The notes under the pieces are model-generated. The model had not been told where the DNA came from. It worked only from the letters and a program-made list of their open reading frames with translations, and did not search any database. From contig OX460916.1 of NCBI GenBank assembly GCA_949788275.1, forward strand, positions 868,001 through 932,000: a stretch of DNA of 64,000 bases, given 5' to 3'. Shown one piece after another: positions 27,147 to 35,406 of the stretch (the stretch's first letter is position 1; every line of letters begins with the position of its first letter). The translations under genes and the position numbers were made by a program. Source of the DNA: Weeksellaceae bacterium (lineage in GTDB: Bacteria; Bacteroidota; Bacteroidia; Flavobacteriales; Weeksellaceae).

Positions 27147-27452
27147 TTAGTCAAAGTCCATAGCGACTAATAATTGCGGGTATTCATCCTTTATTTCGTC
27201 TATGTGCTTAATTGGGGTAAGTAAGATTTTGTTGTTAATGACGTTAAATTGAATGATGAAATTTTCCTTTTTGTTATAGAGTAATCCATATTCTACTCCT
27301 TCTTCATCTTCATAGTAGTTTACTAATAAGGTTCCGGCTAAATGAATGTTATGGGCTATGATTAAATTTTTCAAATCAAGCCATTCATTGTGGAGTAAAT
27401 TCGTTAACTCTTCAATTTCTAATTTATAATCTTGAAAATCTTGTTTGTCCAT
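27147..27452 (-). CDS. Small acidic protein of unknown function
   Basis: 101 residues, strongly acidic, no signal peptide and no membrane segment. Starts MDKQDFQDYKLEIEELTNLL. The N-terminal 35 residues look helical and the middle is a beta-rich part (LLVNYYEDEEGVEYGLLYN, IIQFNVINNKILLT). I do not recognise a family. It is coding by its amino-acid composition and a clean start. No operon partner: the SDR gene lies 197 bp downstream on the same strand, and element copy 4 lies upstream. Confidence 0.6.
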   Translation of the reverse strand: MDKQDFQDYKLEIEELTNLLHNEWLDLKNLIIAHNIHLAGTLLVNYYEDEEGVEYGLLYNKKENFIIQFNVINNKILLTPIKHIDEIKDEYPQLLVAMDFD

Positions 27453-27564
27453 CTTTTATTTTTGATTGTTCATTGAACCAAAGTAGGCTTAAATAGTTAA
27501 AAATAATAAAAATAGATACACGGTTTTTAAAATGTTTGGTTGAAAACATTTTAAAGACCTTGTT

Positions 27565-27675
27565 CCGCGGCAGCGATAGAAGCGGCATCCTCTGCTGCTC
27601 CTTTTATCTATTTTTATCGTTGGCTATTCTTGCAGCAGAGATACAGCGGATAGCGCGATGCGAAGCAGCCGCCCA
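27565..27675 (-). repeat. Interspersed structured element, copy 4 (subtype A)
   Basis: Minus-sense element. Outer helix GCGGC/GCCGC (plus positions 27567-27571 and 27668-27672). Inner arm CTCTGCTGC (27590-27598) / GCAGCAGAG (27632-27640), a perfect 9 bp. Conserved ends are GCGCTATCCGCT and CCGCTTCTATCGCTGCCGC (minus sense). The arm sequence differs completely from copy 1 (CTTGGCAAC/GTTGCCAAG) while length and position are the same. Confidence 0.68.
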
Positions 27676-28011
27676 AATAAAAACTATATTTCTTATGGGT
27701 TGTTATGTTGCCGTAATCCATCGTCGTTACAAATAGGGGAGGTTTTAATTGGTAAAATTGCAGGGGATTTGCTACTTCGGTTCCAAAAGCAAAAGGGGAG
27801 TAGAATACATTTTGTAGAAAAGGAAAAGTATAGAAATAGAAAAAGGCCCTAATTGGAAGCAGGACCTTTTAATTCGCACAAACTTTGTTGCTTCATAAAT
27901 GAAATTCCCATTGCTTGATTGAATTGCAAATATAAGGCGATAGGTCTCTAAAAACCTAATGTTTTTAGCATAAATTTTAATCTTTTCTGTAAAGCTTATA
28001 CAGTCAATTGA
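27676..28011. other. Intergenic region downstream of the flavodoxin-RidA gene
   Basis: About 335 bp with no supported gene. A hairpin AAAAGGCCCT / AGGACCTTTT (27841-27870) with T-rich minus-strand flank could be the terminator of the flavodoxin-RidA gene, 140 bp after its stop codon. Nothing else stands out. Confidence 0.4.
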
Positions 28012-29157
28012 TTAATTGACCTCGAAGATGGCTTGAATCTCTACAACCGAGTTGACCGGGATGGAATTTGCCCCAAAAGTGGCTCGGGCATGCTTGCCTT
28101 TTTCGCCAAAAACATCGACTGTAAGGTTTGAAGCTTCATTCATAAGCAGGGCATGTTGGGTATATTGGTCGGTTGTATTGAAAATTCCGGTTAGTTGAAC
28201 ACATTGTACCACTCGATTTAAATCGCCACCTACTGCGTCTTTTAATACGGCCAACACATTTAACATGGTGGTTTTGGTGGCTTCTTGTGCTTGCTTTTCG
28301 GATACTGTGGTGCCTATTTTACCAGGGTATTGAATCTTACCGTCTTTTAAAGCGACTTGATTGATGAAGATTAAATTTCCCGAACGGATGTAGGGTTTGT
28401 AATTTCCGGCTGGTTGTGGGACCTGAGGTAAAATAATTCCTTTAGCTTGGATTTCTTTATCGATGTCTATTAGCGCTGGTGTACTGTTTTGAATATTTTT
28501 TTTACGACGAGTGCTCTTGAGCGCTGTCGCAATCTGCGCAAAATTTTCGCCCTGTATTTGGGCAAGATAACGTTCACTTTCACTGGGTCTTGGACTGTTT
28601 TTTAGAGAAGCCAAACTGGTTGTACCCAATACAGTATTGCCTTGTGGTTTGGTAGTATCAACGTTTTCCATGCCGCGAATTCCATTCGAAACTAATACCA
28701 TACCGTGAACGGCAAGTGTATTCCAAAAGGCTTGTACAGCTAATTCATTGCCAGCACCACTGCCAGCCGACATAAAGACGGTTGCTGGTAAGTTTTCTAA
28801 TAGATGATTTGTCCAAAGGTCTACGGTTTTTGACAGAAATTGACTCATGGGCGTGCTGATATTTCCGAAGTAAACGGGCGATCCGAAGGCTATGCCATCG
28901 TAATTTGGAAGTTCGTCTACATGAGCAACTGGCACGTTTTTAAGCAGTATATGATTGGAAGGTTGTACTTGTTTGATGGTGGCTTTTGTTGTGCCGTTTT
29001 TCTCAATGCCTTTTGCAATTTCCTTAGCCAAGGTGTAGGTGCCGCCTTGATCGGAATGGAAGAGGACCAGCACATTTGTTTTTTCTTGGGCACTTAGTAA
29101 ATTCATGAGTAAGAAGGTGATAGTGGTGAATGCAATGGAATAATATTTTGTTATCAT
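28012..29157 (-). CDS. Exported flavodoxin (WrbA-like) - RidA fusion protein
   Basis: 381 residues in three parts. Residues 1-23 are a signal peptide (LLSAQ). Residues 27-190 are a flavodoxin/NAD(P)H:quinone reductase-like FMN domain: phosphate loop HSDQGGTYTLAKEI, second FMN loop AFGSPVYFGN, and MSAGSGAGNE. Residues 240-381 are a RidA/YjgF/L-PSP domain (RSGNLIFINQVAL, VVQCVQLTGIF, ARATFGANSIPVNSVVEI). RidA proteins normally deaminate reactive enamines/imines in the cytosol with an Arg and a Glu. The Arg is kept (R358 in KHARATFG) while the Glu position looks like Gln (VEIQAI). Export of both domains as one chain is unusual. An AraC regulator is divergent 64 bp away. Confidence 0.85.
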   Translation of the reverse strand: MITKYYSIAFTTITFLLMNLLSAQEKTNVLVLFHSDQGGTYTLAKEIAKGIEKNGTTKATIKQVQPSNHILLKNVPVAHVDELPNYDGIAFGSPVYFGNISTPMSQFLSKTVDLWTNHLLENLPATVFMSAGSGAGNELAVQAFWNTLAVHGMVLVSNGIRGMENVDTTKPQGNTVLGTTSLASLKNSPRPSESERYLAQIQGENFAQIATALKSTRRKKNIQNSTPALIDIDKEIQAKGIILPQVPQPAGNYKPYIRSGNLIFINQVALKDGKIQYPGKIGTTVSEKQAQEATKTTMLNVLAVLKDAVGGDLNRVVQCVQLTGIFNTTDQYTQHALLMNEASNLTVDVFGEKGKHARATFGANSIPVNSVVEIQAIFEVN

Positions 29158-29202
29158 AGTTACAATTTACTTGAAGTTCAAATATCGCATGGTCGTTTTG
29201 AT

Positions 29203-29210
29203 TATATTTG
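29203..29210 (+). promoter_or_regulatory. Candidate -7 box for the araC-like gene
   Basis: TATATTTG matches TAnnTTTG and lies 11 bp before the start codon at 29222, which implies a very short leader. Confidence 0.35.
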
Positions 29211-29221
29211 CCAAAAAGTAG

Positions 29222-30028
29222 ATGTTAAACGACAAAGCTAAGTGCGGACTTCTTGAATTAAAGGAAGGTATTTTCTTGGATAATCATCCGAAAGAGGCGT
29301 ATGTGTGGTATGAGAAAGACTGGACGCATGATGATTATGAGCATAAGCATCATCGGGCACAGTTGGTGTACGTGGAAGAAGGGTATCAATACTTTCATGT
29401 AGCGCATTGTACTTACCTCGTGCCTCAGCATCATGTGATTTGGATTCCTTCTGGCATTGCGCATAGAACGACTTCCGAGGCTAAGCGGGTGAATTTAATG
29501 ACCATTCTTTTTCAACCGATTTTAACCGACGATTTTTATCAGCAGGTCCATGTTTTTTTGGCTCCTCCGGTGTTAAGAGAGATGATTTTGTATGCATCGA
29601 AATGGAATAAGTTGGAAGGGACGAATAAAGAAGAGGATCATTTTCTGAGAACCATTTTATTGACTTTACCTGCTGTTTGTGAAGAAGCCTTATCGCTTCA
29701 GATCCCAATTCCAAAAGATGAGCGTCTGCATCCGGTTTGTCGTTTTATCAATACAAATTTTGGAAATACCCTAGCGATTGATGTATTGAGTGAGTTGGCC
29801 CATATGTCGGTAAGAACACTTCAACGAACGTTTAAAAAAGAAACAGGAATCACCTTGCAAAAATATATTCAATTAATTCGGGTTTTAAAAAGCGTTGAGC
29901 TGATTAATACAGAACAATATACATTGACGCAAGTAGCGCATCTAGTCGGTTACAAAAGCTTATCTGCCTTTAGCCTGAGTTATTTAACGATTATGAAATC
30001 GAAACCTAAACATTTAAAATCGTCATAA
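29222..30028 (+). CDS. AraC family regulator with N-terminal cupin
   Basis: 268 residues. Residues 25-110 are a cupin-type sensor (EHKHHRAQLVYVEEGYQYFHV, VIWIPSGIAHRTTS). The C-terminal AraC domain has two helix-turn-helix units: LAIDVLSELAHMSVRTLQRTFKKETG and YTLTQVAHLVGYKSLSAFSLSYLT. It is divergent from the flavodoxin-RidA gene with only 64 bp between them, so it probably controls that gene. The downstream ada-like gene is on the same strand 58 bp away but has its own function. Confidence 0.9.
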   Translation: MLNDKAKCGLLELKEGIFLDNHPKEAYVWYEKDWTHDDYEHKHHRAQLVYVEEGYQYFHVAHCTYLVPQHHVIWIPSGIAHRTTSEAKRVNLMTILFQPILTDDFYQQVHVFLAPPVLREMILYASKWNKLEGTNKEEDHFLRTILLTLPAVCEEALSLQIPIPKDERLHPVCRFINTNFGNTLAIDVLSELAHMSVRTLQRTFKKETGITLQKYIQLIRVLKSVELINTEQYTLTQVAHLVGYKSLSAFSLSYLTIMKSKPKHLKSS

Positions 30029-30085
30029 TATAGCATATTTCAGATTGTATAAACCGAGTACAAACAAGATCTTTGTGTTCTAAAT

Positions 30086-30970
30086 ATGAATTCTATGAAG
30101 GTAGAAGAATCAATTAATTATCAGCGGATTGCCTTAGCCATAACGTATATCCATGAAAATTTCAAGAAACAACCAACACTTGAGGAGATCGCAGAAAAGG
30201 TTCATCTTAGCCCTGCGCATTTTCAACGCTTGTTTACGGAGTGGGCGGGGACTAGTCCGAAAAAATTTTTGCAATATATTAGTTTGGAATATGCGAAAGG
30301 GCGGTTAAAAACAGATGAGCAACCAACGTTATTTGATACAACCATCGATACCGGTCTTTCGAGTACGAGTCGTTTACACGATTTGTTTGTAACCATTGAA
30401 GGAATGTCTCCGGCTGAATACAAACATGGAGGGAAAAATTTATGTATTTATTACAGTTCGGCTTTCAGTCCGTTTGGAACACTCTTCGTAGCATCAACGT
30501 TAAAAGGTGTTTGTATGATGGTATTTGAAGAACAGGAAGGTGAGGGGTTGGATCGTTTAAAAAAGCTTTTTCCCATGGCTGAAATTTTTCAAAAAAGCGA
30601 TCAGCATCAGGCGAATGCACTTCAAATATTTCAAAGTGATTGGCATTGTTTACGGGCTATTAAACTTCATTTAAAAGGGACCGACTTTCAGTTGAAAGTA
30701 TGGGAAAGCTTATTGAAAATTCCAATGGGTAATTTATCGACCTATGGTCAAATAGCGCATGCTATTGGAAATAAAAATGCTTCACGCGCAGTGGGTACGG
30801 CTATTGGGTGTAATCCGATTGCTTTTTTAATCCCTTGTCATCGTGTAATTCAATCGTCGGGGATTACGGGAGGTTATAAATGGGGACCGGTTCGTAAAAA
30901 GGCAATTATAGGTTGGGAGGCGGCACAAGAAGATTTAAAACAATACGATGGATCTATTTACAAACCCTGA
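30086..30970 (+). CDS. AraC-type HTH / O6-methylguanine-DNA methyltransferase fusion (Ada-like, lacks Zn domain)
   Basis: 294 residues. An AraC helix-turn-helix pair (residues 12-110: PTLEEIAEKVHLSPAHFQRLF) is fused to a methylguanine-DNA methyltransferase (residues 115-280). The acceptor Cys251 is in PCHRVIQ, with the Asn-hinge GCNPIAFL and the finger NLSTYGQIAHAIG. It transfers methyl groups from O6-methylguanine to itself. Compared with E. coli Ada the N-terminal zinc domain that takes methyl from phosphotriesters is missing, so methylation sensing must work differently if the protein is still an activator. The alkB-like gene overlaps its 3' end by 23 bp, making an alkylation-repair operon. 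Confidence 0.93.
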   Translation: MNSMKVEESINYQRIALAITYIHENFKKQPTLEEIAEKVHLSPAHFQRLFTEWAGTSPKKFLQYISLEYAKGRLKTDEQPTLFDTTIDTGLSSTSRLHDLFVTIEGMSPAEYKHGGKNLCIYYSSAFSPFGTLFVASTLKGVCMMVFEEQEGEGLDRLKKLFPMAEIFQKSDQHQANALQIFQSDWHCLRAIKLHLKGTDFQLKVWESLLKIPMGNLSTYGQIAHAIGNKNASRAVGTAIGCNPIAFLIPCHRVIQSSGITGGYKWGPVRKKAIIGWEAAQEDLKQYDGSIYKP

Positions 30971-31556
30971 GCCTGGTGAACACAACTATCTCCCATACGA
31001 TGGGGTTGTGCACTATTTTGGACCTGTGTTTACAATGGACGAGGCCGAAGGTTATTACATCGACTTATTGGAAACAATCGCCTGGCAGAATGATGAGGCC
31101 ATTATTTTCGGTAAAAGAGTTGTTACAAAGCGAAAAGTCGCTTGGTATGGTGATGAAGCCTTTAATTACAGTTATTCCAATACAACCAAGAAAGCACTTC
31201 CTTGGACAGAGACGTTATGGAAACTAAAGCAAATTATTGAAAAAGTAACCGGTGAAACATTCAATTCGTGTTTACTTAATTTATACCATGATGGAAGCGA
31301 AGGTATGGCTTGGCATAGCGATTCAGAAGCCGCTTTAAAGAAGAATGGTGCCATTGGTTCTGTGAGTTTTGGAGGCGAGCGAAAGTTTTCGTTTAAACAT
31401 AAGCAAACCGATGAGAAAATCGATTTATTCCTGACACATGGTAGTGTTTTGGTGATGAAAGAAACGACCCAAACGTTTTGGAGGCATCGTTTACCGCCAA
31501 CTAAATTGCCTAAGCGCGCTAGGGTGAATCTTACATTTCGTACGATTGTGGTATAA
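30948..31556 (+). CDS. alkB: AlkB-like Fe(II)/2-oxoglutarate-dependent DNA dealkylase
   Basis: 202 residues. Oxidative demethylase for N-alkylated bases. Iron ligands His123 and Asp125 are in AWHSDSE and His180 in FWRHRLP; the 2-oxoglutarate Arg pair is in RARVNLTFR near the C-terminus. The nucleotide-recognition segment has KRKVAWYGD. The layout matches ALKBH2/3-type bacterial AlkB proteins. Start codon at 30948 overlaps the end of the Ada-like gene in another frame, so translation is coupled. Function in alkylation repair is well supported by motif and neighbour. Confidence 0.93.
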   Translation: MDLFTNPEPGEHNYLPYDGVVHYFGPVFTMDEAEGYYIDLLETIAWQNDEAIIFGKRVVTKRKVAWYGDEAFNYSYSNTTKKALPWTETLWKLKQIIEKVTGETFNSCLLNLYHDGSEGMAWHSDSEAALKKNGAIGSVSFGGERKFSFKHKQTDEKIDLFLTHGSVLVMKETTQTFWRHRLPPTKLPKRARVNLTFRTIVV

Positions 31557-31681
31557 TTATTTTGTAAAGTTTTTGTTGAAAAAAAGGAGTTGAAGCGATT
31601 AAGAATTTATTAAACTCGTCCTAAATTTTTAGTAAAGTGAAAATTATAGTTTATATTTAGCTTTATATAATTGGAATAACT

Positions 31682-32287
31682 ATGCTTTTGAACCTTTTTA
31701 ACACACTAGAGCCGAAAGAATCTTTTTGGAAATGGTTTTCTAAAAACGAAGACCGTATTTTTAGAGATATTGATAGTGAGGATGATGGTGATTTATTATA
31801 CGAGGAAATAATTAGTAAGTTGCACCGAATCGATGAAAATTTAACATTCGACACAAGTCCCATCTTGAGCAACAATAAAAAGGAACTGTATCTTTCTGCC
31901 GATGGAGTGGGCGATAGTTTTCATTTTGTTAAAGAACTTGTTGAAGAAGCACCTACCTTAAATAAATGGGATGTAAAGGCCTTTCGTCAACGTGTATCCG
32001 AGGATAATTATACTGTTAGTTTTGATGACTATACCCTGAGTTATTCGGATGTTTTTTTTAATTCTATAATTGAAAATGATGAACTTGGGATTCAATTATA
32101 CATCCGGAACTACGATGATACGATAGAGATGGAGCATGCGGTCTATTTGCTGCTAGACGGTGTATTGGGTGAATATGATGTAGCGACTTGCATAGATGCT
32201 ATTGATTGGTATGCATTAAAAGATGCGGATACAGATTCTCTTCAACCAATTGTTGAGTTAAGAGCGATTGTCGATCAACGGAAATAA
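31682..32287 (+). CDS. Acidic cytosolic protein of unknown function
   Basis: 201 residues, acidic, no signal peptide or membrane segment. Starts MLLNLFNTLEPKESFWKWFSKNEDRIF, and has GVGDSFHFVKELVEEAP and YLLLDGVLGEYDVATCIDAIDW. The WKWF and LLDGVLGEYD type blocks occur in Bacteroidota proteins described as hypothetical or DUF695-like; I cannot name the family with confidence. It stands alone: alkB ends 125 bp upstream and the next gene starts 172 bp downstream. Confidence 0.65.
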   Translation: MLLNLFNTLEPKESFWKWFSKNEDRIFRDIDSEDDGDLLYEEIISKLHRIDENLTFDTSPILSNNKKELYLSADGVGDSFHFVKELVEEAPTLNKWDVKAFRQRVSEDNYTVSFDDYTLSYSDVFFNSIIENDELGIQLYIRNYDDTIEMEHAVYLLLDGVLGEYDVATCIDAIDWYALKDADTDSLQPIVELRAIVDQRK

Positions 32288-32459
32288 AAATCGAATTACA
32301 TTTTGTTTGTCGTTAGGGAAAAATATGGACGACCGTTTAAAAAGAACATTTTTTTAGCAAAGAATTAATTATTATTGGGAATTCTAACGTTCTTTTAACC
32401 TATTTAAGGGTTATGAATTGCTGATTATGTTTTATGTTTGTGTCTAATTTTTTAGTGTA

Positions 32460-33254
32460 TTGTTAGCACATACGACTTATAAGCATGCGACCAGTCAAGA
32501 GTGGGTTACTTTTGTTCATGGTGCCGGAGGGAGTTCATCGATTTGGTATAAGCAAATTCGTGAATTCAAAAAACATTTCAATGTCTTGTTGCTCGATCTT
32601 CGAGGGCACGGTCGATCAAAGACCAATCTACTGTCTTTGTTTGAAAAACGGTATACCTTTCGCTCTGTCGCAAGGGATGTTATGGACGTATTGGATCATC
32701 TTCATGTGGGGAAAACCCATTTTGTAGGGATTTCATTAGGAACCATTATTATTCGTCAATTAGCAGAAGACTATCCCACACGTTTTAAATCGATGGTGAT
32801 GGGAGGTGCTGTTATGAAGATGAATTACCAAGGTCAAGTGCTGATGACGGCAGGTAATCTGTTTAAAAACATTCTACCTTATTTATTATTATACCGCATT
32901 TTTGCCTTTGCAATTATGCCAAAAAGTACCCAAAAAGAATCGCGTAACCTTTTTATCAATGAAGCGAAGAAGCTCTACCAGAAAGAATTTATTAAGTGGT
33001 TTAAGTTAACTGCAGAAGTAAATCCTTTATTGCGTTGGTTTAGAGAAGTGGAATTGAATATTCCGACCCTTTACATCATGGGCTCTGAAGATCATATGTT
33101 TCTACCAACGGTAAAGAAAGTCGTAGAGGCCCATTCAAAAACAGCCGATTTGGTCGTCGTGGATAATTGTGGTCATGTGGTCAATGTCGATCAACCCCAA
33201 GTTTTCAATGACGAGGTGATCGATTTTATACGAAACCATTCAACAAAATCATAA
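32460..33254 (+). CDS. Alpha/beta hydrolase (TTG start)
   Basis: 264 residues beginning with TTG at 32460; no in-frame ATG lies before the first strand. Alpha/beta-hydrolase fold: oxyanion HGAGGSSS, LLLDLRGHGRSK, nucleophile elbow VGISLGT (Ser), Asp in GSEDHMF, and His in DNCGHVVNVD. A hydrophobic lid region with YLLLYRIFAFAIM lies in the middle. It resembles esterase/lipase and haloalkane dehalogenase-like members, without a substrate-specific mark. No signal peptide. Confidence 0.85.
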   Translation: MLAHTTYKHATSQEWVTFVHGAGGSSSIWYKQIREFKKHFNVLLLDLRGHGRSKTNLLSLFEKRYTFRSVARDVMDVLDHLHVGKTHFVGISLGTIIIRQLAEDYPTRFKSMVMGGAVMKMNYQGQVLMTAGNLFKNILPYLLLYRIFAFAIMPKSTQKESRNLFINEAKKLYQKEFIKWFKLTAEVNPLLRWFREVELNIPTLYIMGSEDHMFLPTVKKVVEAHSKTADLVVVDNCGHVVNVDQPQVFNDEVIDFIRNHSTKS

Positions 33255-33260
33255 AATCCA

Positions 33261-33290
33261 TCAAGGCTGATTCTTACGAATCAGCCTTGA
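33261..33290. terminator. Bidirectional terminator overlapping a coding end
   Basis: Perfect 13-bp stem TCAAGGCTGATTC / GAATCAGCCTTGA with a TTAC loop. The loop holds the stop codon of the minus-strand gene (33274-33276) and the right arm encodes its last residues, so the hairpin serves both convergent genes. Confidence 0.75.
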
Positions 33291-33627
33291 TTATTTCGTC
33301 AAAGAAGTCCTTTGAATCGGTGTCAAACGTGGGTTTTTGTAGTAGCAATTGTGCTATTTTCACAATCTTATCAAAATCTTCTTGGGTAAAATGTTCTCCA
33401 AAATGATCGTGACAGAAATCGCCTACACTTCCTAAAACGACATTAATTTCTTCTTCATTTAATTCCCCTTTTTGTTTCCAGCGTTCGCGAAATAAACTCG
33501 CCGCTAAATACGATGAAATATCGATTAGATCATTAATATCAATGCTTTCATTCTTATTGACTTTCGCCATAATTAAGGTATCCATATCGCGATAGACTAC
33601 CTCTTTAATTGTTAATTGCTCTTCCAT
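33274..33627 (-). CDS. Small cytosolic protein of unknown function
   Basis: 117 residues from MEEQLTIKEVVY; an ATG six codons upstream is possible. Mostly helical and acidic (DINDLIDISSYLAASLFRERWKQKG, EEEINVVLGSVGDFC). No signal peptide, no membrane segment, no known motif. It follows the RluA-type gene's 3' end by a short gap on the same strand only in the sense that both read leftward. I do not recognise the family. Its 3' end forms part of the terminator hairpin described at 33261-33290. Confidence 0.6.
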   Translation of the reverse strand: MEEQLTIKEVVYRDMDTLIMAKVNKNESIDINDLIDISSYLAASLFRERWKQKGELNEEEINVVLGSVGDFCHDHFGEHFTQEDFDKIVKIAQLLLQKPTFDTDSKDFFDEIIKADS

Positions 33628-33656
33628 ATTCTTTATTCGGGACAAATTTACGTAAT

Positions 33657-35327
33657 TTAAAAATTCGGGTCAACTGAAAATTCAAGGATTTCGCGGGTTG
33701 TGGGGTGCATAAACGATAAATATTCGGCATGAAGGTATAATCTTTCAGCTTTATGCCCATAGAGATCATCGCCCACAATGGGTGCATTCAACCCTTTTGG
33801 GTGTGCAGCATGCATACGCAATTGATGGGTACGTCCTGTAATGGGAAAAAAACGGATACGTGTTTTCCCGTTTTCGAAGGCCAAGACTTCGAATTTAGTT
33901 CTACACGGTTTACCATCGGTAAAACAAACCATCTGTCGGGGTCGGTCATCTAAATCGCCTCTCAAAGGTAAATTGATCTCACCATTGACGGGCTTAATGA
34001 TCTGATCGAGTAGGGCGATGTAACGTTTTTCTACTTTACGTTTAATAAATTGGCTTTGTACTTTTTTATGGGCTTCTTTATTCAGTGCTAAAACCAATAG
34101 GCCAGAAGTAGCCATGTCTAATCGATGTAGAATCAGCGGTCCAGTTGCTTTTGGAAACTGATGTTTTACTCGGCTATAAATGGAGTCTTGAATGGCAATG
34201 CCTGGAACGCTTAAAAAATCCTCTGGCTTATTCAACACCAACAAATCATCATCTTGGTAGACGACTTCAAAATCACGGTTATCAGCTAAGTTAACGAGTA
34301 AAGGATTATCATCGAGGGGTGTGCCTTCTAACATATGGGTTAGAATAGGTTCGCATTTACCGCTACAAGCTGGGTAATAATTTTTATGTTGTCGAATTTC
34401 AGAAATAGGCGGGTTTCCCCACCAAAATTCGGCCATACAAATGGGGATTAATTCATTGGTGAAAGCATATTGAAGCAATTTTGGTGCAGCACATTCGCCA
34501 GCTGCTGCAGGCGGCGTTCCAAAAGCAGTTGTTTCAAAAATTTCCCGCAGACCTTTGGGAGTTTTGTCACGATTGAGAAATTGATACTGATCGAACAATT
34601 GGTTTTGCAATGCATTCGATTTTGTTTTTCGTTCTAATTTTAAGGCATTAATTTCATTTTCATAACCCTTAACGACGAACTGCATTTTATGCTCTTCGGC
34701 CTTCAAGGCATCCGATAATACGCTAAATTCGTGTTTATCGCGCAAGCTCTGTTTAATTAAATCCGCTTCTAACTCTTCAAACGCAGCAGATGAAAGCAGT
34801 TCTTTTTGAATGATTCGAATGTTTTTTCGTTCGTTTTTATTCGCCTTCAAGGTCTGTTTTGCCTGAAGCAGTCGTTCTGTTTTGTTGTGCACAAAATGAG
34901 ATAAATCCGTTTTAGCTATTTGGAACTCGTTCTTGCTTTCTAATTCTTCAATCAAGCGATTAATTTCATTTAAACGCTCTTCTTGTTGTAAGAAAAACCC
35001 CTGTTTTTCAAGCATATCAAATACAGGTGGTACAAAATAAGCGTGTTGATTGCTCTCGGCTAGTTTACCTGAAAATGCGGCTAGAAAACCGATTTCTCCC
35101 GCTCTATTTTTAACCACCAACACCCCAAACATCTTTCCAATGGGCGTAGAATCATCGTCTGCCGTCAATCCGAAATTATGCTTAAAGTCGGTCTGATGCA
35201 CTAAATAATTTTGCAGTTCTTCACTCGCCATAATCGCCAGCGGATGAGGTTTGTAATAAAAAGGATAGGTAAATTTTTCGGGTAAAACATGCGTAGAGGC
35301 ATGCGGTAGTGTATGAAAATAAGCCAT
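33657..35327 (-). CDS. RluA family pseudouridine synthase with long N-terminal extension
   Basis: 556 residues from MAYFHTLPHASTHV. The catalytic C-terminal third has motif II HRLDMATSGLLVLAL with the catalytic Asp, the later RYIALLDQ block, and GRTHQLRMHAAHP with the structural Arg. It isomerises uridine in rRNA or tRNA. The first 340 residues are an extension typical of long Bacteroidota members: an N-terminal domain, a coiled coil (about 120-260), then ECAAPKLLQYAF and a CSGKCEPIL Cys pair. That makes it about twice the length of E. coli RluA. Target RNA unknown. Confidence 0.9.
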   Translation of the reverse strand: MAYFHTLPHASTHVLPEKFTYPFYYKPHPLAIMASEELQNYLVHQTDFKHNFGLTADDDSTPIGKMFGVLVVKNRAGEIGFLAAFSGKLAESNQHAYFVPPVFDMLEKQGFFLQQEERLNEINRLIEELESKNEFQIAKTDLSHFVHNKTERLLQAKQTLKANKNERKNIRIIQKELLSSAAFEELEADLIKQSLRDKHEFSVLSDALKAEEHKMQFVVKGYENEINALKLERKTKSNALQNQLFDQYQFLNRDKTPKGLREIFETTAFGTPPAAAGECAAPKLLQYAFTNELIPICMAEFWWGNPPISEIRQHKNYYPACSGKCEPILTHMLEGTPLDDNPLLVNLADNRDFEVVYQDDDLLVLNKPEDFLSVPGIAIQDSIYSRVKHQFPKATGPLILHRLDMATSGLLVLALNKEAHKKVQSQFIKRKVEKRYIALLDQIIKPVNGEINLPLRGDLDDRPRQMVCFTDGKPCRTKFEVLAFENGKTRIRFFPITGRTHQLRMHAAHPKGLNAPIVGDDLYGHKAERLYLHAEYLSFMHPTTREILEFSVDPNF

Positions 35328-35357
35328 TATAGAAGGGATGATCAAGTCAATTAAAGT

Positions 35358-35383
35358 AAAAAAAGCCCGATGAAACATCGGGC
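35358..35383 (-). terminator. Terminator of the DUF4241 gene
   Basis: GCCCGATG / CATCGGGC with an AAA loop (35365-35383); on the minus strand it is followed by a T-run (A7 at 35358-35364). It lies between the DUF4241 gene and the RluA-type start codon. Confidence 0.9.
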
Positions 35384-35406
35384 CTATCTATATGTATGGT
35401 AACGAT

